A stretch of 64,000 nucleotides of DNA from a bacterium D16-51 (GCA_003612285.1 RAYE01000001.1:124001-188000), one strand, 5' to 3'; counted from the first letter of the stretch, positions 1 through 9,149 are shown. Made by a program: numbers and translations. The notes: generated by a model from the letters alone, not told the origin.

Positions 1-345
1 ATGCCAATATTTGCATATTCCAGTTTAGGGAGCGGCTTTTTGTCAGGTAAATTAAAATATTCACAAATCAGTAATATTAGCAGTGTTTTAGACGATAGGG
101 TGGTATATTCTTATGCTTCAGATGAGAATTTTGAACGGTTAAGAAGGTTAGAAATAATGGCTCAGAAAAAATCATGCACATACTCTCAATTGGCATTAGC
201 ATGGTTGTTGAATCAGGAAACAGAGGTACATACAATTACTGCAACTTCTTCAATACATAATTTGCAGGAGAATCTTCGAGCATTAGATATATTTTTAACT
301 GAGAAAGAAATTTTGTACCTTGACTTGATGTCAAACAATTATTAG
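1..345 (+). CDS. Aldo/keto reductase, C-terminal part (cut by window edge)
   Basis: The 114 residues match the C-terminal third of the aldo/keto reductase barrel. The start region (PIFAYSSLGSGFLSGKL) is the usual late strand-loop 'P..aYspLg.G.LtGK', and the later 'QLALAWLLNQ' and 'NLQENLRALD' segments are the typical NADPH-site helices. The family reduces carbonyl substrates with NAD(P)H; this substrate cannot be told. The ATG at base 1 is probably an internal Met, since full-length members are about 280-330 residues. The gene ends at TAG, 33 bases before the next start. Confidence 0.75.
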   Translation: MPIFAYSSLGSGFLSGKLKYSQISNISSVLDDRVVYSYASDENFERLRRLEIMAQKKSCTYSQLALAWLLNQETEVHTITATSSIHNLQENLRALDIFLTEKEILYLDLMSNNY

Positions 346-378
346 ACATCATATTTATTGGATACGAGGAGAGAAGAA

Positions 379-1350
379 ATGAAGAAAATTTTACCTGTTC
401 ATCAGCCAATTGTTACTACTTTTACATCATATGGAGCAATTTTTTCGATTTTACCGGAAAGTGCTTTGCCTTGGATAATGAACAATTTTATACAAATTAC
501 TTATGTTCACGATTGGGATGTGGTAACCTTTGATGGGCATAAATTACTAATGAGTAATTGTCCTGCTATAGATTATTTCAATGAAGAAGGTGATTTTTAC
601 AATGAGGATGCATTCCCTAAATTCAAAGAAAAAATTATACAAAGTATAGATGGAAACGAATATTTATACATATATGTTGATCGTTTTTTTGTGGAATGTT
701 CAGATTTTTATCAAAAATATCATATGCCACATGAGATTTTTATTTATGGATATGATTTGGCTGCGGATATTGTTTATGTGGGGGAAAACTTACAGAAGGG
801 GAAGTTTGTATTCGGCACATGTTCCTTTTTCAGTATATTAAAAGCTTATTGTGTTCTTCAGGCAGATTTCAAGTTTTTCAAAATTATACGGAAATTAAGA
901 GTTTGTGAAAATACTACATGTAATTTAAACATTAACCAAATTAAGTACGGCCTTGAAGTATATTTGAATAGTTCTGAAACATACACCATTGTAGGAGAAC
1001 CGTCAAAAATGAGTTATGGCATTAAAATTATTGATGAATTTGCTGAAAAAATTTTAAATAACACGGGAGAAAATATTGATATACGTTTTTTTCAGTTGTT
1101 ATTCGAACATAAATTATTAATGGACATGAGGGTTAAATATTTAATTAACTGTGGACATATTGACAAAGACAAAATTAATGTTAAAAAATTCGAAGAGATA
1201 AAAAATGATGCCATGATTCTTAGAAATGTAATTTTAAAATATGATATGTCGAAGAAAAAAAGACTTTTATCTTCGATATATAGTAAACTTTGTGAAATTA
1301 AGGCAATGGATGCTCTGCTTCTTCCTGACATTTTGAATTATATAGAATAA
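379..1350 (+). CDS. Unrecognised 323-residue protein, possibly BtrH_N-like
   Basis: I start it at the ATG at 379, preceded by GAGGAGAG at a normal distance; an upstream in-frame TTG has no such site. The protein has no signal peptide or clear membrane segment. It begins KKILPVHQPIVTTFTSYG and has an early conserved-looking stretch 'HDWDVVTFDGHKLLMSNCPAIDYFN' in two short blocks. The layout (His near the N-terminus, a 'yvdrffv' strand, then 'FGTCSFF') faintly recalls BtrH N-terminal-like proteins of peptide and aminoglycoside clusters. That is a weak resemblance, and no function is assigned. Codon use is strongly AT-rich, like other accessory genes here. Confidence 0.55.
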   Translation: MKKILPVHQPIVTTFTSYGAIFSILPESALPWIMNNFIQITYVHDWDVVTFDGHKLLMSNCPAIDYFNEEGDFYNEDAFPKFKEKIIQSIDGNEYLYIYVDRFFVECSDFYQKYHMPHEIFIYGYDLAADIVYVGENLQKGKFVFGTCSFFSILKAYCVLQADFKFFKIIRKLRVCENTTCNLNINQIKYGLEVYLNSSETYTIVGEPSKMSYGIKIIDEFAEKILNNTGENIDIRFFQLLFEHKLLMDMRVKYLINCGHIDKDKINVKKFEEIKNDAMILRNVILKYDMSKKKRLLSSIYSKLCEIKAMDALLLPDILNYIE

Positions 1351-1657
1351 TTTTTGCAAAAGCCATAATATTTTGGATAGATATAGTTTTACAACATATA
1401 GTTCTGGCTTATTAGGAACCTTAAAAAATAAGTTGTCAGTTTTTGTCAAATGAAGCAATTGCCTTGGGTGGGGAGGAATAAAATGGGTCAGCAATAGCTT
1501 TCTTTAGGTAACGATTAAGTTTTGAGACTGCTTTTGACCAGAAATGGTAACAGAACCCACCAAAATACTGCTTCATTTTGCAGAACATGGCTTCGATTTT
1601 GAATCTATGGCCATAAGCTATGATGGTATGTATTATTCTTTTAATTTTTATGCATTG
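1351..1657. other. Gap with a truncated coding remnant (about 1544-1657)
   Basis: No complete gene is seen. From 1544 an open frame (start MVTEPTKILLHF) reads 38 plausible codons, then runs out of frame into the duplicated permease tail at 1658. It looks like a foreign gene end joined at the repeat boundary. A well-placed ribosome site at about 1473 (GGGGAGGAA) leads only to a four-codon ORF, also suggesting decay. Confidence 0.4.
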
Positions 1658-1814
1658 CGTTTTTTCGTTGATGCTGAAAAAACACTATCCTCTTTCTGTT
1701 CCGGTGGTTTTAGTTACCAGTTTTGTATCAACATTGTTTGTACTGATATGCTGTATGGCTGCACAGTTAATGAATTTTATGGGTACAAAAATGGAAATTA
1801 TCCGGGATGAATAA
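1658..1814 (+). pseudogene. FtsX-type permease, C-terminal fragment
   Basis: These bases encode the last ~51 residues (FSLMLKKHYPLSVPVV onward to MEIIRDE) of the permease found intact at 6236-8149. No start site or upstream domains accompany it, so it is a remnant carried along by the duplication. It sits 33 bases before the ATPase copy, exactly as in the intact locus. Confidence 0.9.
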
Positions 1815-1847
1815 GGAATTGATTAAGAATTTTGGGGAGGGTATGAA

Positions 1848-2510
1848 ATGGTAAAAGCAGAACATATTTTTAAAAGTATTCATGTTGGGCAGAAGGAAGA
1901 AAAGATATTAACGGATGTATCCTTTGTATTGGAAAAGAATACCATAACCGCTATTGTTGGGAAAAGCGGCTGTGGAAAAAGTACCCTTCTCTCTATTATG
2001 AGTGGTATTGATAAGCCCTCTGCCGGCAAAGTATTTTTGGGAGGGAAAGATTTTTATTCTTTGGATAAAAAGAGGCAGGAGCAGTTTAGGAATGAAAATA
2101 TTGGAATTTTGTTCCAGAACTATCATCTGATTCCGGAACTGACTTGTGAAGAAAATATAAGGATGCCTTTAGTTTTTTCTAGTAAGAAAATCGAAAATGG
2201 AAAAGTAAAGAAGATGATGGAAAGTGTTGGCCTTGAAAAGAAAAGAAAGCTGTACCCAAAGCAGATGTCCGGTGGGGAACAGCAGAGGACTGCAATTGTA
2301 CGTGCTCTGGTTAATAAGCCTTCTATACTATATGCAGACGAACCTACCGGGGCATTGGATTCTGAAACGGGAAACAGCGTTATTAAATTTCTGGTGAAAT
2401 GTGCCCATGAACAAGGGCTGACAGTTTTGCTGGTTACTCATGATATGGGGATTGCAAAACAATGTGATCAGATTATAAAAATGCAAAATGGTAAGATTTA
2501 TATGCCTTAG
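1848..2510 (+). CDS. ABC transporter ATPase, LolD/MacB/BceA type (copy A)
   Basis: This 220-residue ATPase energises FtsX/MacB-type permeases that export or sense peptides and lipids. Visible motifs are Walker [10 protein letters not shown] (about residues 38-46), Q-loop 'LFQNYH', signature MSGGEQQR, Walker B ILYADEP followed by TGALD, and H-loop 'VTHD'. GGGGAGGG lies just upstream. It is identical to the copy at 8183-8845, but its own permease is only a fragment. Its product could still pair with the distant intact permease, adding dosage. Confidence 0.93.
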   Translation: MVKAEHIFKSIHVGQKEEKILTDVSFVLEKNTITAIVGKSGCGKSTLLSIMSGIDKPSAGKVFLGGKDFYSLDKKRQEQFRNENIGILFQNYHLIPELTCEENIRMPLVFSSKKIENGKVKKMMESVGLEKKRKLYPKQMSGGEQQRTAIVRALVNKPSILYADEPTGALDSETGNSVIKFLVKCAHEQGLTVLLVTHDMGIAKQCDQIIKMQNGKIYMP

Positions 2511-2557
2511 AGTGTGCTTGATTCTATTTCGATTGGCTGCGGGATAGAAACACAGTT

Positions 2558-2580
2558 GTTACTATTCATGGCCAGTTGTA
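2558..2580 (+). repeat. Half of a GTTACTATTCAY-type palindromic element
   Basis: GTTACTATTCATGGCC begins at 2558, at the place where copy B carries a complete 155-bp miniature element (8893-9047). No matching right end is seen downstream, so this is a lone left end, probably left by the rearrangement that made the direct repeat. Confidence 0.6.
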
Positions 2581-2639
2581 TCTTAACAACAGATAATATA
2601 CAGTTTCCCTATACTTTTAATGGAAGAAAATAATTTTTT

Positions 2640-4474
2640 GTAACAGTTCAGTCTTCTAATTGAAAGAAACAAAAAAGTTATTGTAAAAATGACGAAATTT
2701 TTTCGTCCCACGGCAATGACTTTTCCACTAAAAACAGACCTGTACCGGATGAATGTGTATCTAAAAAATAGTTCTGGAAATTTATGTGGATAATCATTTC
2801 CAATTTTCCACTTTTTCTTTGTATTGAGCGGAACTGATACACACCAAACCATTGAATACAAAAGTTATCCACCGTCATTCTGACAAAACAGCAAAACTCT
2901 GGAATTCGCTTTTTTTCTGGTTTTCTGATATAATCATTTTGTCAGGAATTCAGGGAAAGGAGGCGGCCACAGATGGGTGGAAATTATGAAAAAGGTATGT
3001 ATAACCAGCTCATGGAAGTTATGGCACGCCTCGATGCCATGGAGAACAGCCTTCGCAGTGAAAAAAGGGAACACAAAGAAGACGTTGACCGCCTGAACAA
3101 AAAAATAGACAGTCTGACGGAAGAAAACCGGCTCCTCAAAGATGACAATGCCCGTTTAAGAAGCATCATTAACAATGACAGCTCCAACACCTCTCTTCCA
3201 CCATCCACTGACCAGAAAGGCGGAAAACCCGCAAATACGTTTAACGGAAGAAAGAAAACGGGGCGTAAGGCAGGCGGACAGAAAGGCCATGCCGGAATGA
3301 CGCTTACCAAAGCTGACATAGAAGAAAAAATCGCATCTGGAAGATGCAGGCATGAGATCAGGACAATCGGCAAAGCATCCGGACAGAATTACGTTACAAA
3401 ATATGTTGTGGATCTAAACGTGGCACCCGTCATTACGGAGATCCGTATTTATGCGGATGAAAATGGTAAATTTTCTATTCCGATACAGTACCGCAGTGAT
3501 GTAACTTACGGAGAAAATGTAAAGGCTCTGGCTGTTTCTTTATACAGTGAAGGAGTTATGTCGAATGACAGAATCGCCGCCTTTCTGAATGCAGCAGGAA
3601 ACGGAGAATTGGATTTATCAGAAGGGAGCGTTTACGGTTTCTGCCGGAAGTTTGCCGGGGCATCACAGGCAGGCATCCGGCATTTGGAAGAGAGGCTGCT
3701 CATTCAGGATGTAGTGGCAACGGATGCCACAACCGTAACTGTAAATGGGGAGCAGAAGTATATACGCAATTTCAGTGCAGGAGATACCGTGGTATATCAT
3801 GCGATGAACAGTAAATCCATAGAAGCTCTGAAAGGACTGGATTTTCTGGGTCAGTATGCAGGGGTTCTCGTCCATGATCACGAAACCGCCCTATACCACT
3901 TTGGGACAGACCATGCAGAATGTAATGTCCACATCATCCGCTATCTGCGGAAGAATACAGAGGAAACAGGAAATCGGTGGTCAGACGAAATGATCTCGCT
4001 GCTGGGCGGGATGAATAAGCAGCGTAAGGAACTGAGGGCACAGGGGGCGGAGGTCATGCCTGCCGGAACGATAGCTGAGTATGAGGAAAAATACTTTTCC
4101 ATTCTGAAACAGGGGCGTGAGGAGAACAAAACCACAGCCCATAAATATGCAAAGCAGGAGGAAGCGGCGCTGCTTGGCAGGCTGGAAAAGTACAGCCATA
4201 ATCATCTGCTGTTCCTGCATGACTTTGCCGTACCGTTTGATGACAATCTGTCAGAAAGGGATTTACGGAAAGCAAAGAACCGGCAGAAAATGGCGGGAGG
4301 TTTCCGGAAAGAAAGTGGTCATGAGATGTACTGCGCTATCATGACTATAATCGAAACCCTCAAAAAACGAAATATGGAAATGATTGAAAATATAAGGAAG
4401 TTATTTATGGGTACACCGGCTATATTTTAGCCGGTGCAATACCAGTTGGCTCAGTTGGAGGGCTGAACTGTTAC
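2640..4474 (+). mobile_element. IS66-family insertion sequence, 1835 bp
   Basis: The ends are imperfect inverted repeats beginning GTAACAGTTCAG: left at 2640, right ending ...CTGAACTGTTAC at 4474. Similarity extends about 24 bases with five differences, all transitions. IS66 elements start with GTAA and carry a DDE transposase, here the single ORF 2973-4430. There are no separate TnpA/TnpB accessory ORFs, as in the ISBst12-like subgroup. Flanking octamers (AATTTTTT left, CTAGAATA right) do not match, so the usual 8-bp target duplication is missing. Confidence 0.85.
2973..4430 (+). CDS. IS66-family transposase
   Basis: The 485-residue protein has an N-terminal coiled coil (about residues 10-70, Leu/Glu/Lys-rich). 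A linker with 'PPSTDQK' and the basic block GRKKTGRKAGGQKGHAG follows. The DDE core then has 'DVVATDATTV', 'VLVHDHETALY', 'HAECNVHIIRYL' and the C-terminal 'DDNLSERDLRKAKNRQKMAG' region holding the catalytic Glu. AAAGGAGG lies about nine bases before the ATG. No frameshift or stop interrupts it, so the element is probably active. GC content is higher than in the neighbouring genes, fitting acquisition. Confidence 0.93.
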   Translation: MGGNYEKGMYNQLMEVMARLDAMENSLRSEKREHKEDVDRLNKKIDSLTEENRLLKDDNARLRSIINNDSSNTSLPPSTDQKGGKPANTFNGRKKTGRKAGGQKGHAGMTLTKADIEEKIASGRCRHEIRTIGKASGQNYVTKYVVDLNVAPVITEIRIYADENGKFSIPIQYRSDVTYGENVKALAVSLYSEGVMSNDRIAAFLNAAGNGELDLSEGSVYGFCRKFAGASQAGIRHLEERLLIQDVVATDATTVTVNGEQKYIRNFSAGDTVVYHAMNSKSIEALKGLDFLGQYAGVLVHDHETALYHFGTDHAECNVHIIRYLRKNTEETGNRWSDEMISLLGGMNKQRKELRAQGAEVMPAGTIAEYEEKYFSILKQGREENKTTAHKYAKQEEAALLGRLEKYSHNHLLFLHDFAVPFDDNLSERDLRKAKNRQKMAGGFRKESGHEMYCAIMTIIETLKKRNMEMIENIRKLFMGTPAIF

Positions 4475-4594
4475 CTAGAATACTGGTATAGCTGTAAAAT
4501 ATCTGGGATCAACAGAGGAAACCAGACATAGATAGATGTCTTACTAAATTAATAAAAAGCAATTTTCAAGCACGCTCTAGGGAGGTAGATGATT

Positions 4595-5068
4595 ATGGTA
4601 AAAGGCAAAGCAAGGCAATGGTTGATTATTATAATACTAATTCTTGTTTTAGTTGTGTTAGGAGTTTTTTATATTGTAAACAAGTTATATTCTGCACATC
4701 AAAGTCTTTATGAAGAAAATTGGAATATGAAGTTTCCAAATGATATGAAAGAAGTGTATACAACTCATGGTGAAATAGGATTTCAGGGAGATGGAGTTCG
4801 TTATAGTGTGTTTAGGTGTGATGACGGAACAGATGATTTTCTCAAAGATTTTAAAATGGGTAAAAGTAAGAACTTTGAAAAGGAATTTCAAGCATTTATA
4901 GGGACAAATGAATCAGCTATGGCAATTGATGTGCCAGATAAGTATTTACCTGATTGGACAGAGAATTATATGTGGAAGAAAATAGAGCAGCATGAACAGC
5001 TTGATTCCATATATATGGTTTTCAATCAGAAAACAAATGAGTTGTTCGTCTTAGAGAGGTCCATTTGA
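4595..5068 (+). CDS. Hypothetical single-pass membrane protein
   Basis: I place the start at 4595 because GGAGG (4581-4585) is nine bases away; the ATG at 4589 is only three bases from it. The 157-residue product has a short basic N-terminus, one strong transmembrane helix (about residues 8-30, 'WLIIIILILVLVVLGVFYIV') and an extracytoplasmic domain of ~120 residues rich in acidic and aromatic residues. No family is recognised. It lies between the IS66 right end and the broken secreted-protein gene. Confidence 0.7.
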   Translation: MVKGKARQWLIIIILILVLVVLGVFYIVNKLYSAHQSLYEENWNMKFPNDMKEVYTTHGEIGFQGDGVRYSVFRCDDGTDDFLKDFKMGKSKNFEKEFQAFIGTNESAMAIDVPDKYLPDWTENYMWKKIEQHEQLDSIYMVFNQKTNELFVLERSI

Positions 5069-5121
5069 TTTCTGATTTATTGCATTAAAAATAGGCAGGC
5101 TGGAAAAGAGGTAGACAGTTT

Positions 5122-5880
5122 ATGAAGAGGAAATTTACAAAAATTATTAGTTGTTTTTTTTGCAATTTTAATGTTAGTTCCTAATACGATTGTATATGCA
5201 GCAGATGAAAAAACAGATGTACAAATCTTACAGGAAAATATTGTTGCCATAGAGGAGGAATTGACAGCAAATGGCACGGATGTATTTTCAGAAATAAGTG
5301 AAATGATTGTGGAATACAATGAAATGTTGAATAATACAACTGTTAACGAAGAGAAACAGCAGATTACAGATTTGGTTTCAACATTAGAGGAAATTTTGTC
5401 GGAATATATATCTTATAATGAGAAAGGAAATATTAACGAAAGGTTTCATATTATTTATACGCCGGCTGTTGCTGCGGTGATAGCATATTTCAACAGTAAT
5501 GACTATAAGTTGGCGGCAGAGCTTCTTGCTCATGCAGAGGAAAATACAAAATTGAATTCTACATATCATCTGATTCATAGTTCGCTGGTAAAAAAATCAG
5601 CTACTTTAAGAAAATAGCAAATGGAGGAAAAACTAAAGGAAGTGGTTCATTTGCTAAAATTGATGGAACGGTTAATCAGGATTTATATTATGCAATTCAT
5701 GCTTTTGATTTTACAAAGCCAAGTGCGGCGAGCAAGAAGGTAACAATAAAAGATCGTTATGACTTTAAAAAGGGTGATAAATATTCTGGTCTTGCTGGTC
5801 TGGCAATTGATACTATGTATGAGGCTCAAGAGGCAGGGTTTCTTGTTCCATATTATGTAGTTATTACTGAAACACTTTAA
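5122..5880 (+). pseudogene. Secreted protein gene with two homopolymer frameshifts
   Basis: From the ATG at 5122 a signal peptide starts (MKRKFTKIISCFF), but the T8 run at 5154-5161 shifts the frame. With seven Ts it continues as AILMLVPNTIVYA, a normal cleavage region, and then about 130 residues. A second run, A7 at 5590-5596, causes termination at 5617. With eight As the reading continues (KKISYFKKIANGGKTKG...) for about 90 more residues to TAA at 5880. The restored protein is about 252 residues and secreted. No family is recognised. Slippage, decay or sequencing error would all explain it. Confidence 0.75.
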
Positions 5881-5982
5881 ATTTTAGTTTTGCCTGCTTA
5901 TTTTTAAAATATAATGATGTTGATGCATTATGAATAGCACAATGCTAAAACCTAAATTCTCGATAGAATTATATCTAGGCTT

Positions 5983-6038
5983 AAAGAAAGACTGCTAAAA
6001 TCTTCATAAATACTGGAGTTTTAGCAGCCTTTCTTTTT
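5983..6038 (+). terminator. Intrinsic terminator after the broken secreted gene
   Basis: AAAGAAAG-CTGCTAAAA pairs with TTTTAGCAG-CTTTCTTT across an 18-base loop and ends in a T run. The rest of 5881-6110 shows no other gene. Confidence 0.75.
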
Positions 6039-6110
6039 GACAAATGCATGCGTCATAGATATAATTGAATTGGGAATTCTTATGCATCGCGCTTTAAAAG
6101 GGTATGTAAA

Positions 6111-6239
6111 ATGGCAGGGATTCATGATTACATTATGAGTTTATCAGAGCAATATGATACAGAGAAAAGTTTACCGAAGATTGCTTGGGCTGCCCCAAAT
6201 AAAGGATTCTGTATATGGAGGGGAGGGAGAAATATATGA
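6111..6239 (+). CDS. Possible 42-residue peptide translationally coupled to the ABC permease
   Basis: An ATG at 6111 follows AAAAGGG by eight bases and reads MAGIHDYIMSLSEQYDTEKS, then a 22-residue tail with one Cys and two Trp. Its TGA overlaps the ATG of the permease (ATGA at 6236-6239), the usual sign of coupling. It has no signal peptide. It could be a substrate or regulator peptide, the tail of a decayed gene, or chance. Confidence 0.35.
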   Translation: MAGIHDYIMSLSEQYDTEKSLPKIAWAAPNKGFCIWRGGRNI

Positions 6240-8149
6240 ATAAACTTACATTTTTTTTAAAGTTTTACCGTACTCAGGAGATGAGGTTTTTTCTTCTTGT
6301 TTTTATCTTTGCGTTTGCAGGTGCGATTCTTTCCTGTACTTTGCTGATACATAGTAATAACAAAGAATATTATCAGACACAGATGAAGAAATTGGAAACT
6401 GACCAGATAATGTCGGAAAATGCCCTGGAGCAGGGGGAGATTACGATTTTTGATACTATGGAAAAGGTTCTGACTGTTTTTTCGCTGTGCAGTATCCTAA
6501 TTGTGATTTGGGGATGCACCAGTATTCTTTTTTTTCAGAATATATCCATGCAGAAATCCCATGCCATGCTTCGGATTTTTGGTATGCAGAAAAGAGATGT
6601 TTTTTACAGGGCATGTATGGAAGGAGTTTCTTTTGGGATTTTAGGGGGAATGATTGGGGATGCAGGGGGATATTTCCTGTTTCGTCATTTATCTAAAAAA
6701 CTTTGTAATATAGATGTGCAAGTTAACATATTTTCTATAGAAATGCTGAAGGTGTTTTTGGTAGTAGTTGTTTTTTTAGTTTTGATTTCTTTTTTTGGAA
6801 GTTTTATTTCCGGTCTTGTAATCTATGAGAAGCCCATTGTTGTTATGCTGTATGGAAGGAAAGCAGAGAAGGGTAAAGAGAAAACAACGTATCGTTTTTT
6901 TGCATGTTTAGAATTTGTCCTGTTATATCTGCTTGCGTCGATTTTGTTTTACCAGAACCGAAATTATATTAATATTATATTGCTTATATGCAGTATTGTT
7001 CTTTTCTTATTGTTTGCGGTATTTTATCTTATGTTTAAAAGGCAGACGAAACGAAGATATTCAGAAAAGAAAAAATTAAATAAAATTTCTGGAATCAGTT
7101 ATCGTTTTTTATGTACCAGAAACAGAAGGGATGCGCTGTTGGCGGCCACCATTTCAGTAGGGGCAATTATTATTTGCTTTGTGCTGAACATTATTTTTAA
7201 CTCCAGCGGAATATTGCGGGATTCTTATCGTGATAATTTGGGGTATTCTACAATGGTTCAGATGGATGGCATAAGTGGGAATGAAAGAATCCGGGACCTA
7301 TTAGATGAAAAAGGATATTTTTATACGATGGGTTATTCTAAATGGATGAATTATTCGGAGTTAAAGGGAATCACAGTGGATGATTCTTTTTCTGCACTGG
7401 TTCTGGAATCGCAGACGGATGGAAATAAAAATTTCAAAGTTTTAGAAGGCAGCTTTGCCGCAGAAAATAAGTTTGTGGCTTTATGTAATTTGGAATTGGG
7501 AACAATGAGTGGTATTTTTGGCAAGGATTTGCTTTATGTAGAAAATATTAAAGATAACCAGTGGCTGTCATTGATTAGTTACAATATTAAAATTAACAGA
7601 AAAGACTGGAACTTGGAACTGGATGATACCTGGAGTACCATATTTTTGCTGGATTTGAGCCAATCAGCGGAAAAGGATTTGATATCTTTACTAAAAGATG
7701 AGCCATGCAGTGTGGAGACAGCGTCACAATTAACAGATATGGTTATTGAGCTGTTTTCGGAATACCTAAGCGTTGTTGCAGTGGTAGGAGTGATGTTGAT
7801 ATTGGTTACGGGAGCATTTTTCTACTCTATGGTAAGGAGCGATTTACTTGCCAGGAAAAAAGAACTTTATCTGTACCAGATATATGGGGCATCCAGAAGG
7901 AAAGCGTTTTGGGTGGTGTATTTAGAATATTTGATGATTGCCTGGATTGCTTCTTTCAGTGTAATATTGGTGACGATGGTGTTAGGAGATGCCGTTTTTT
8001 CGTTGATGCTGAAAAAACACTATCCTCTTTCTGTTCCGGTGGTTTTAGTTACCAGTTTTGTATCAACATTGTTTGTACTGATATGCTGTATGGCTGCACA
8101 GTTAATGAATTTTATGGGTACAAAAATGGAAATTATCCGGGATGAATAA
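6236..8149 (+). CDS. FtsX/MacB-type ABC transporter permease
   Basis: The start is at 6236 (MNKLTFFLKFYR), seven bases after GGAGGGGAGGGAG; the in-frame ATG at 6215 lies within that purine run. The 637-residue protein has a first membrane helix (about 18-40), a second cluster around residues 80-210 ('MLRIFGMQKRDVFYRA' is the usual coupling helix), a central pair, a ~190-residue extracytoplasmic domain (about 330-510), and three C-terminal helices. This is the FtsX fold of BceB/MacB-like systems that handle antimicrobial peptides or lipids. The ATPase follows after 33 bases. Its last 51 codons are duplicated at 1658-1814. Confidence 0.85.
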   Translation: MNKLTFFLKFYRTQEMRFFLLVFIFAFAGAILSCTLLIHSNNKEYYQTQMKKLETDQIMSENALEQGEITIFDTMEKVLTVFSLCSILIVIWGCTSILFFQNISMQKSHAMLRIFGMQKRDVFYRACMEGVSFGILGGMIGDAGGYFLFRHLSKKLCNIDVQVNIFSIEMLKVFLVVVVFLVLISFFGSFISGLVIYEKPIVVMLYGRKAEKGKEKTTYRFFACLEFVLLYLLASILFYQNRNYINIILLICSIVLFLLFAVFYLMFKRQTKRRYSEKKKLNKISGISYRFLCTRNRRDALLAATISVGAIIICFVLNIIFNSSGILRDSYRDNLGYSTMVQMDGISGNERIRDLLDEKGYFYTMGYSKWMNYSELKGITVDDSFSALVLESQTDGNKNFKVLEGSFAAENKFVALCNLELGTMSGIFGKDLLYVENIKDNQWLSLISYNIKINRKDWNLELDDTWSTIFLLDLSQSAEKDLISLLKDEPCSVETASQLTDMVIELFSEYLSVVAVVGVMLILVTGAFFYSMVRSDLLARKKELYLYQIYGASRRKAFWVVYLEYLMIAWIASFSVILVTMVLGDAVFSLMLKKHYPLSVPVVLVTSFVSTLFVLICCMAAQLMNFMGTKMEIIRDE

Positions 8150-8908
8150 GGAATTGATTAAGAATTTTGGGGAGGGTATGAAATGGTAAAAGCAGAACAT
8201 ATTTTTAAAAGTATTCATGTTGGGCAGAAGGAAGAAAAGATATTAACGGATGTATCCTTTGTATTGGAAAAGAATACCATAACCGCTATTGTTGGGAAAA
8301 GCGGCTGTGGAAAAAGTACCCTTCTCTCTATTATGAGTGGTATTGATAAGCCCTCTGCCGGCAAAGTATTTTTGGGAGGGAAAGATTTTTATTCTTTGGA
8401 TAAAAAGAGGCAGGAGCAGTTTAGGAATGAAAATATTGGAATTTTGTTCCAGAACTATCATCTGATTCCGGAACTGACTTGTGAAGAAAATATAAGGATG
8501 CCTTTAGTTTTTTCTAGTAAGAAAATCGAAAATGGAAAAGTAAAGAAGATGATGGAAAGTGTTGGCCTTGAAAAGAAAAGAAAGCTGTACCCAAAGCAGA
8601 TGTCCGGTGGGGAACAGCAGAGGACTGCAATTGTACGTGCTCTGGTTAATAAGCCTTCTATACTATATGCAGACGAACCTACCGGGGCATTGGATTCTGA
8701 AACGGGAAACAGCGTTATTAAATTTCTGGTGAAATGTGCCCATGAACAAGGGCTGACAGTTTTGCTGGTTACTCATGATATGGGGATTGCAAAACAATGT
8801 GATCAGATTATAAAAATGCAAAATGGTAAGATTTATATGCCTTAGAGTGTGCTTGATTCTATTTCGATTGGCTGCGGGATAGAAACATAGTTGTTACTAT
8901 TCACGGCC
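7993..8908 (+). repeat. Direct repeat copy B (original locus)
   Basis: This copy contains the permease 3' end and the ATPase in their natural order behind the intact permease, so it is probably the parent. Its right boundary is next to the miniature element at 8893-9047. Confidence 0.93.
8183..8845 (+). CDS. ABC transporter ATPase, LolD/MacB/BceA type (copy B)
   Basis: The 220-residue protein is identical to the copy at 1848-2510 and has all nucleotide-binding motifs ([28 protein letters not shown]). Here it follows its full permease by 33 bases with a GGGGAGGG ribosome site, so the two form an operon. The pair most likely makes a four-subunit exporter or resistance pump of the MacB/BceAB superfamily. 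No two-component genes of a Bce module are adjacent. Confidence 0.93.
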   Translation: MVKAEHIFKSIHVGQKEEKILTDVSFVLEKNTITAIVGKSGCGKSTLLSIMSGIDKPSAGKVFLGGKDFYSLDKKRQEQFRNENIGILFQNYHLIPELTCEENIRMPLVFSSKKIENGKVKKMMESVGLEKKRKLYPKQMSGGEQQRTAIVRALVNKPSILYADEPTGALDSETGNSVIKFLVKCAHEQGLTVLLVTHDMGIAKQCDQIIKMQNGKIYMP

Positions 8909-9047
8909 AATGGTATCATAAATTATAAACAAATAAAATAAATATTTTTCCTTTGTATATATTTTGAGTATTATGCAGTATGAGAAATATATCGGAAAAT
9001 AATTTTTTATTGTTTCTATCTTGATACCATTGAACGTGAAAAGTAAC
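8893..9047. mobile_element. 155-bp miniature inverted-repeat element with 8-bp target duplication
   Basis: The left end GTTACTATTCACGGCCAATG... (8893-8917) is nearly the reverse complement of the right end at 9023-9047 (GATACCATTGAACGTG...GTAAC), with four mismatches in 25. The octamer ACATAGTT flanks it exactly on both sides (8885-8892 and 9048-9055). The ~105-bp interior is very AT-rich and non-coding. It lies between the ABC operon and the tRNA promoter. Confidence 0.88.
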
Positions 9048-9087
9048 ACATAGTTCCAAAATAGAACAAAAAATTTACAAAAAAGGC

Positions 9088-9116
9088 TTGCATTTTATTG
9101 TGACATGTAGTATACT
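9088..9116 (+). promoter_or_regulatory. Housekeeping promoter of tRNA-Arg
   Basis: TTGCAT (9088-9093) and TATACT (9111-9116) are separated by 17 bases, and the tRNA begins 33 bases after the -10 box. Confidence 0.8.
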
Positions 9117-9149
9117 ATTCAATGTTCGGTGCTTAACCGTATATTAGAT

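Larger units (their letters stand above)
1658..2573 (+). repeat. Direct repeat copy A (~0.9 kb, duplicate of 7993-8908)
   Basis: Every base I compared from 1658 to 2552 equals 7993-8887 (offset 6335). Differences begin at 2553 and increase across the palindromic element at 2558. The copy holds only the last ~52 codons of the FtsX-type permease plus the whole ATPase gene. Absence of silent differences indicates a recent duplication or gene conversion. Confidence 0.95.

Noticed and set aside
1544-1810. 88-codon ORF as a real gene
   Set aside because: It switches at 1658 into an out-of-frame reading of the duplicated permease tail, so it is a junction artefact.
2640-4474. 8-bp target duplication around the IS66 element
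   Set aside because: The flanking octamers AATTTTTT and CTAGAATA do not match, so I do not claim one.
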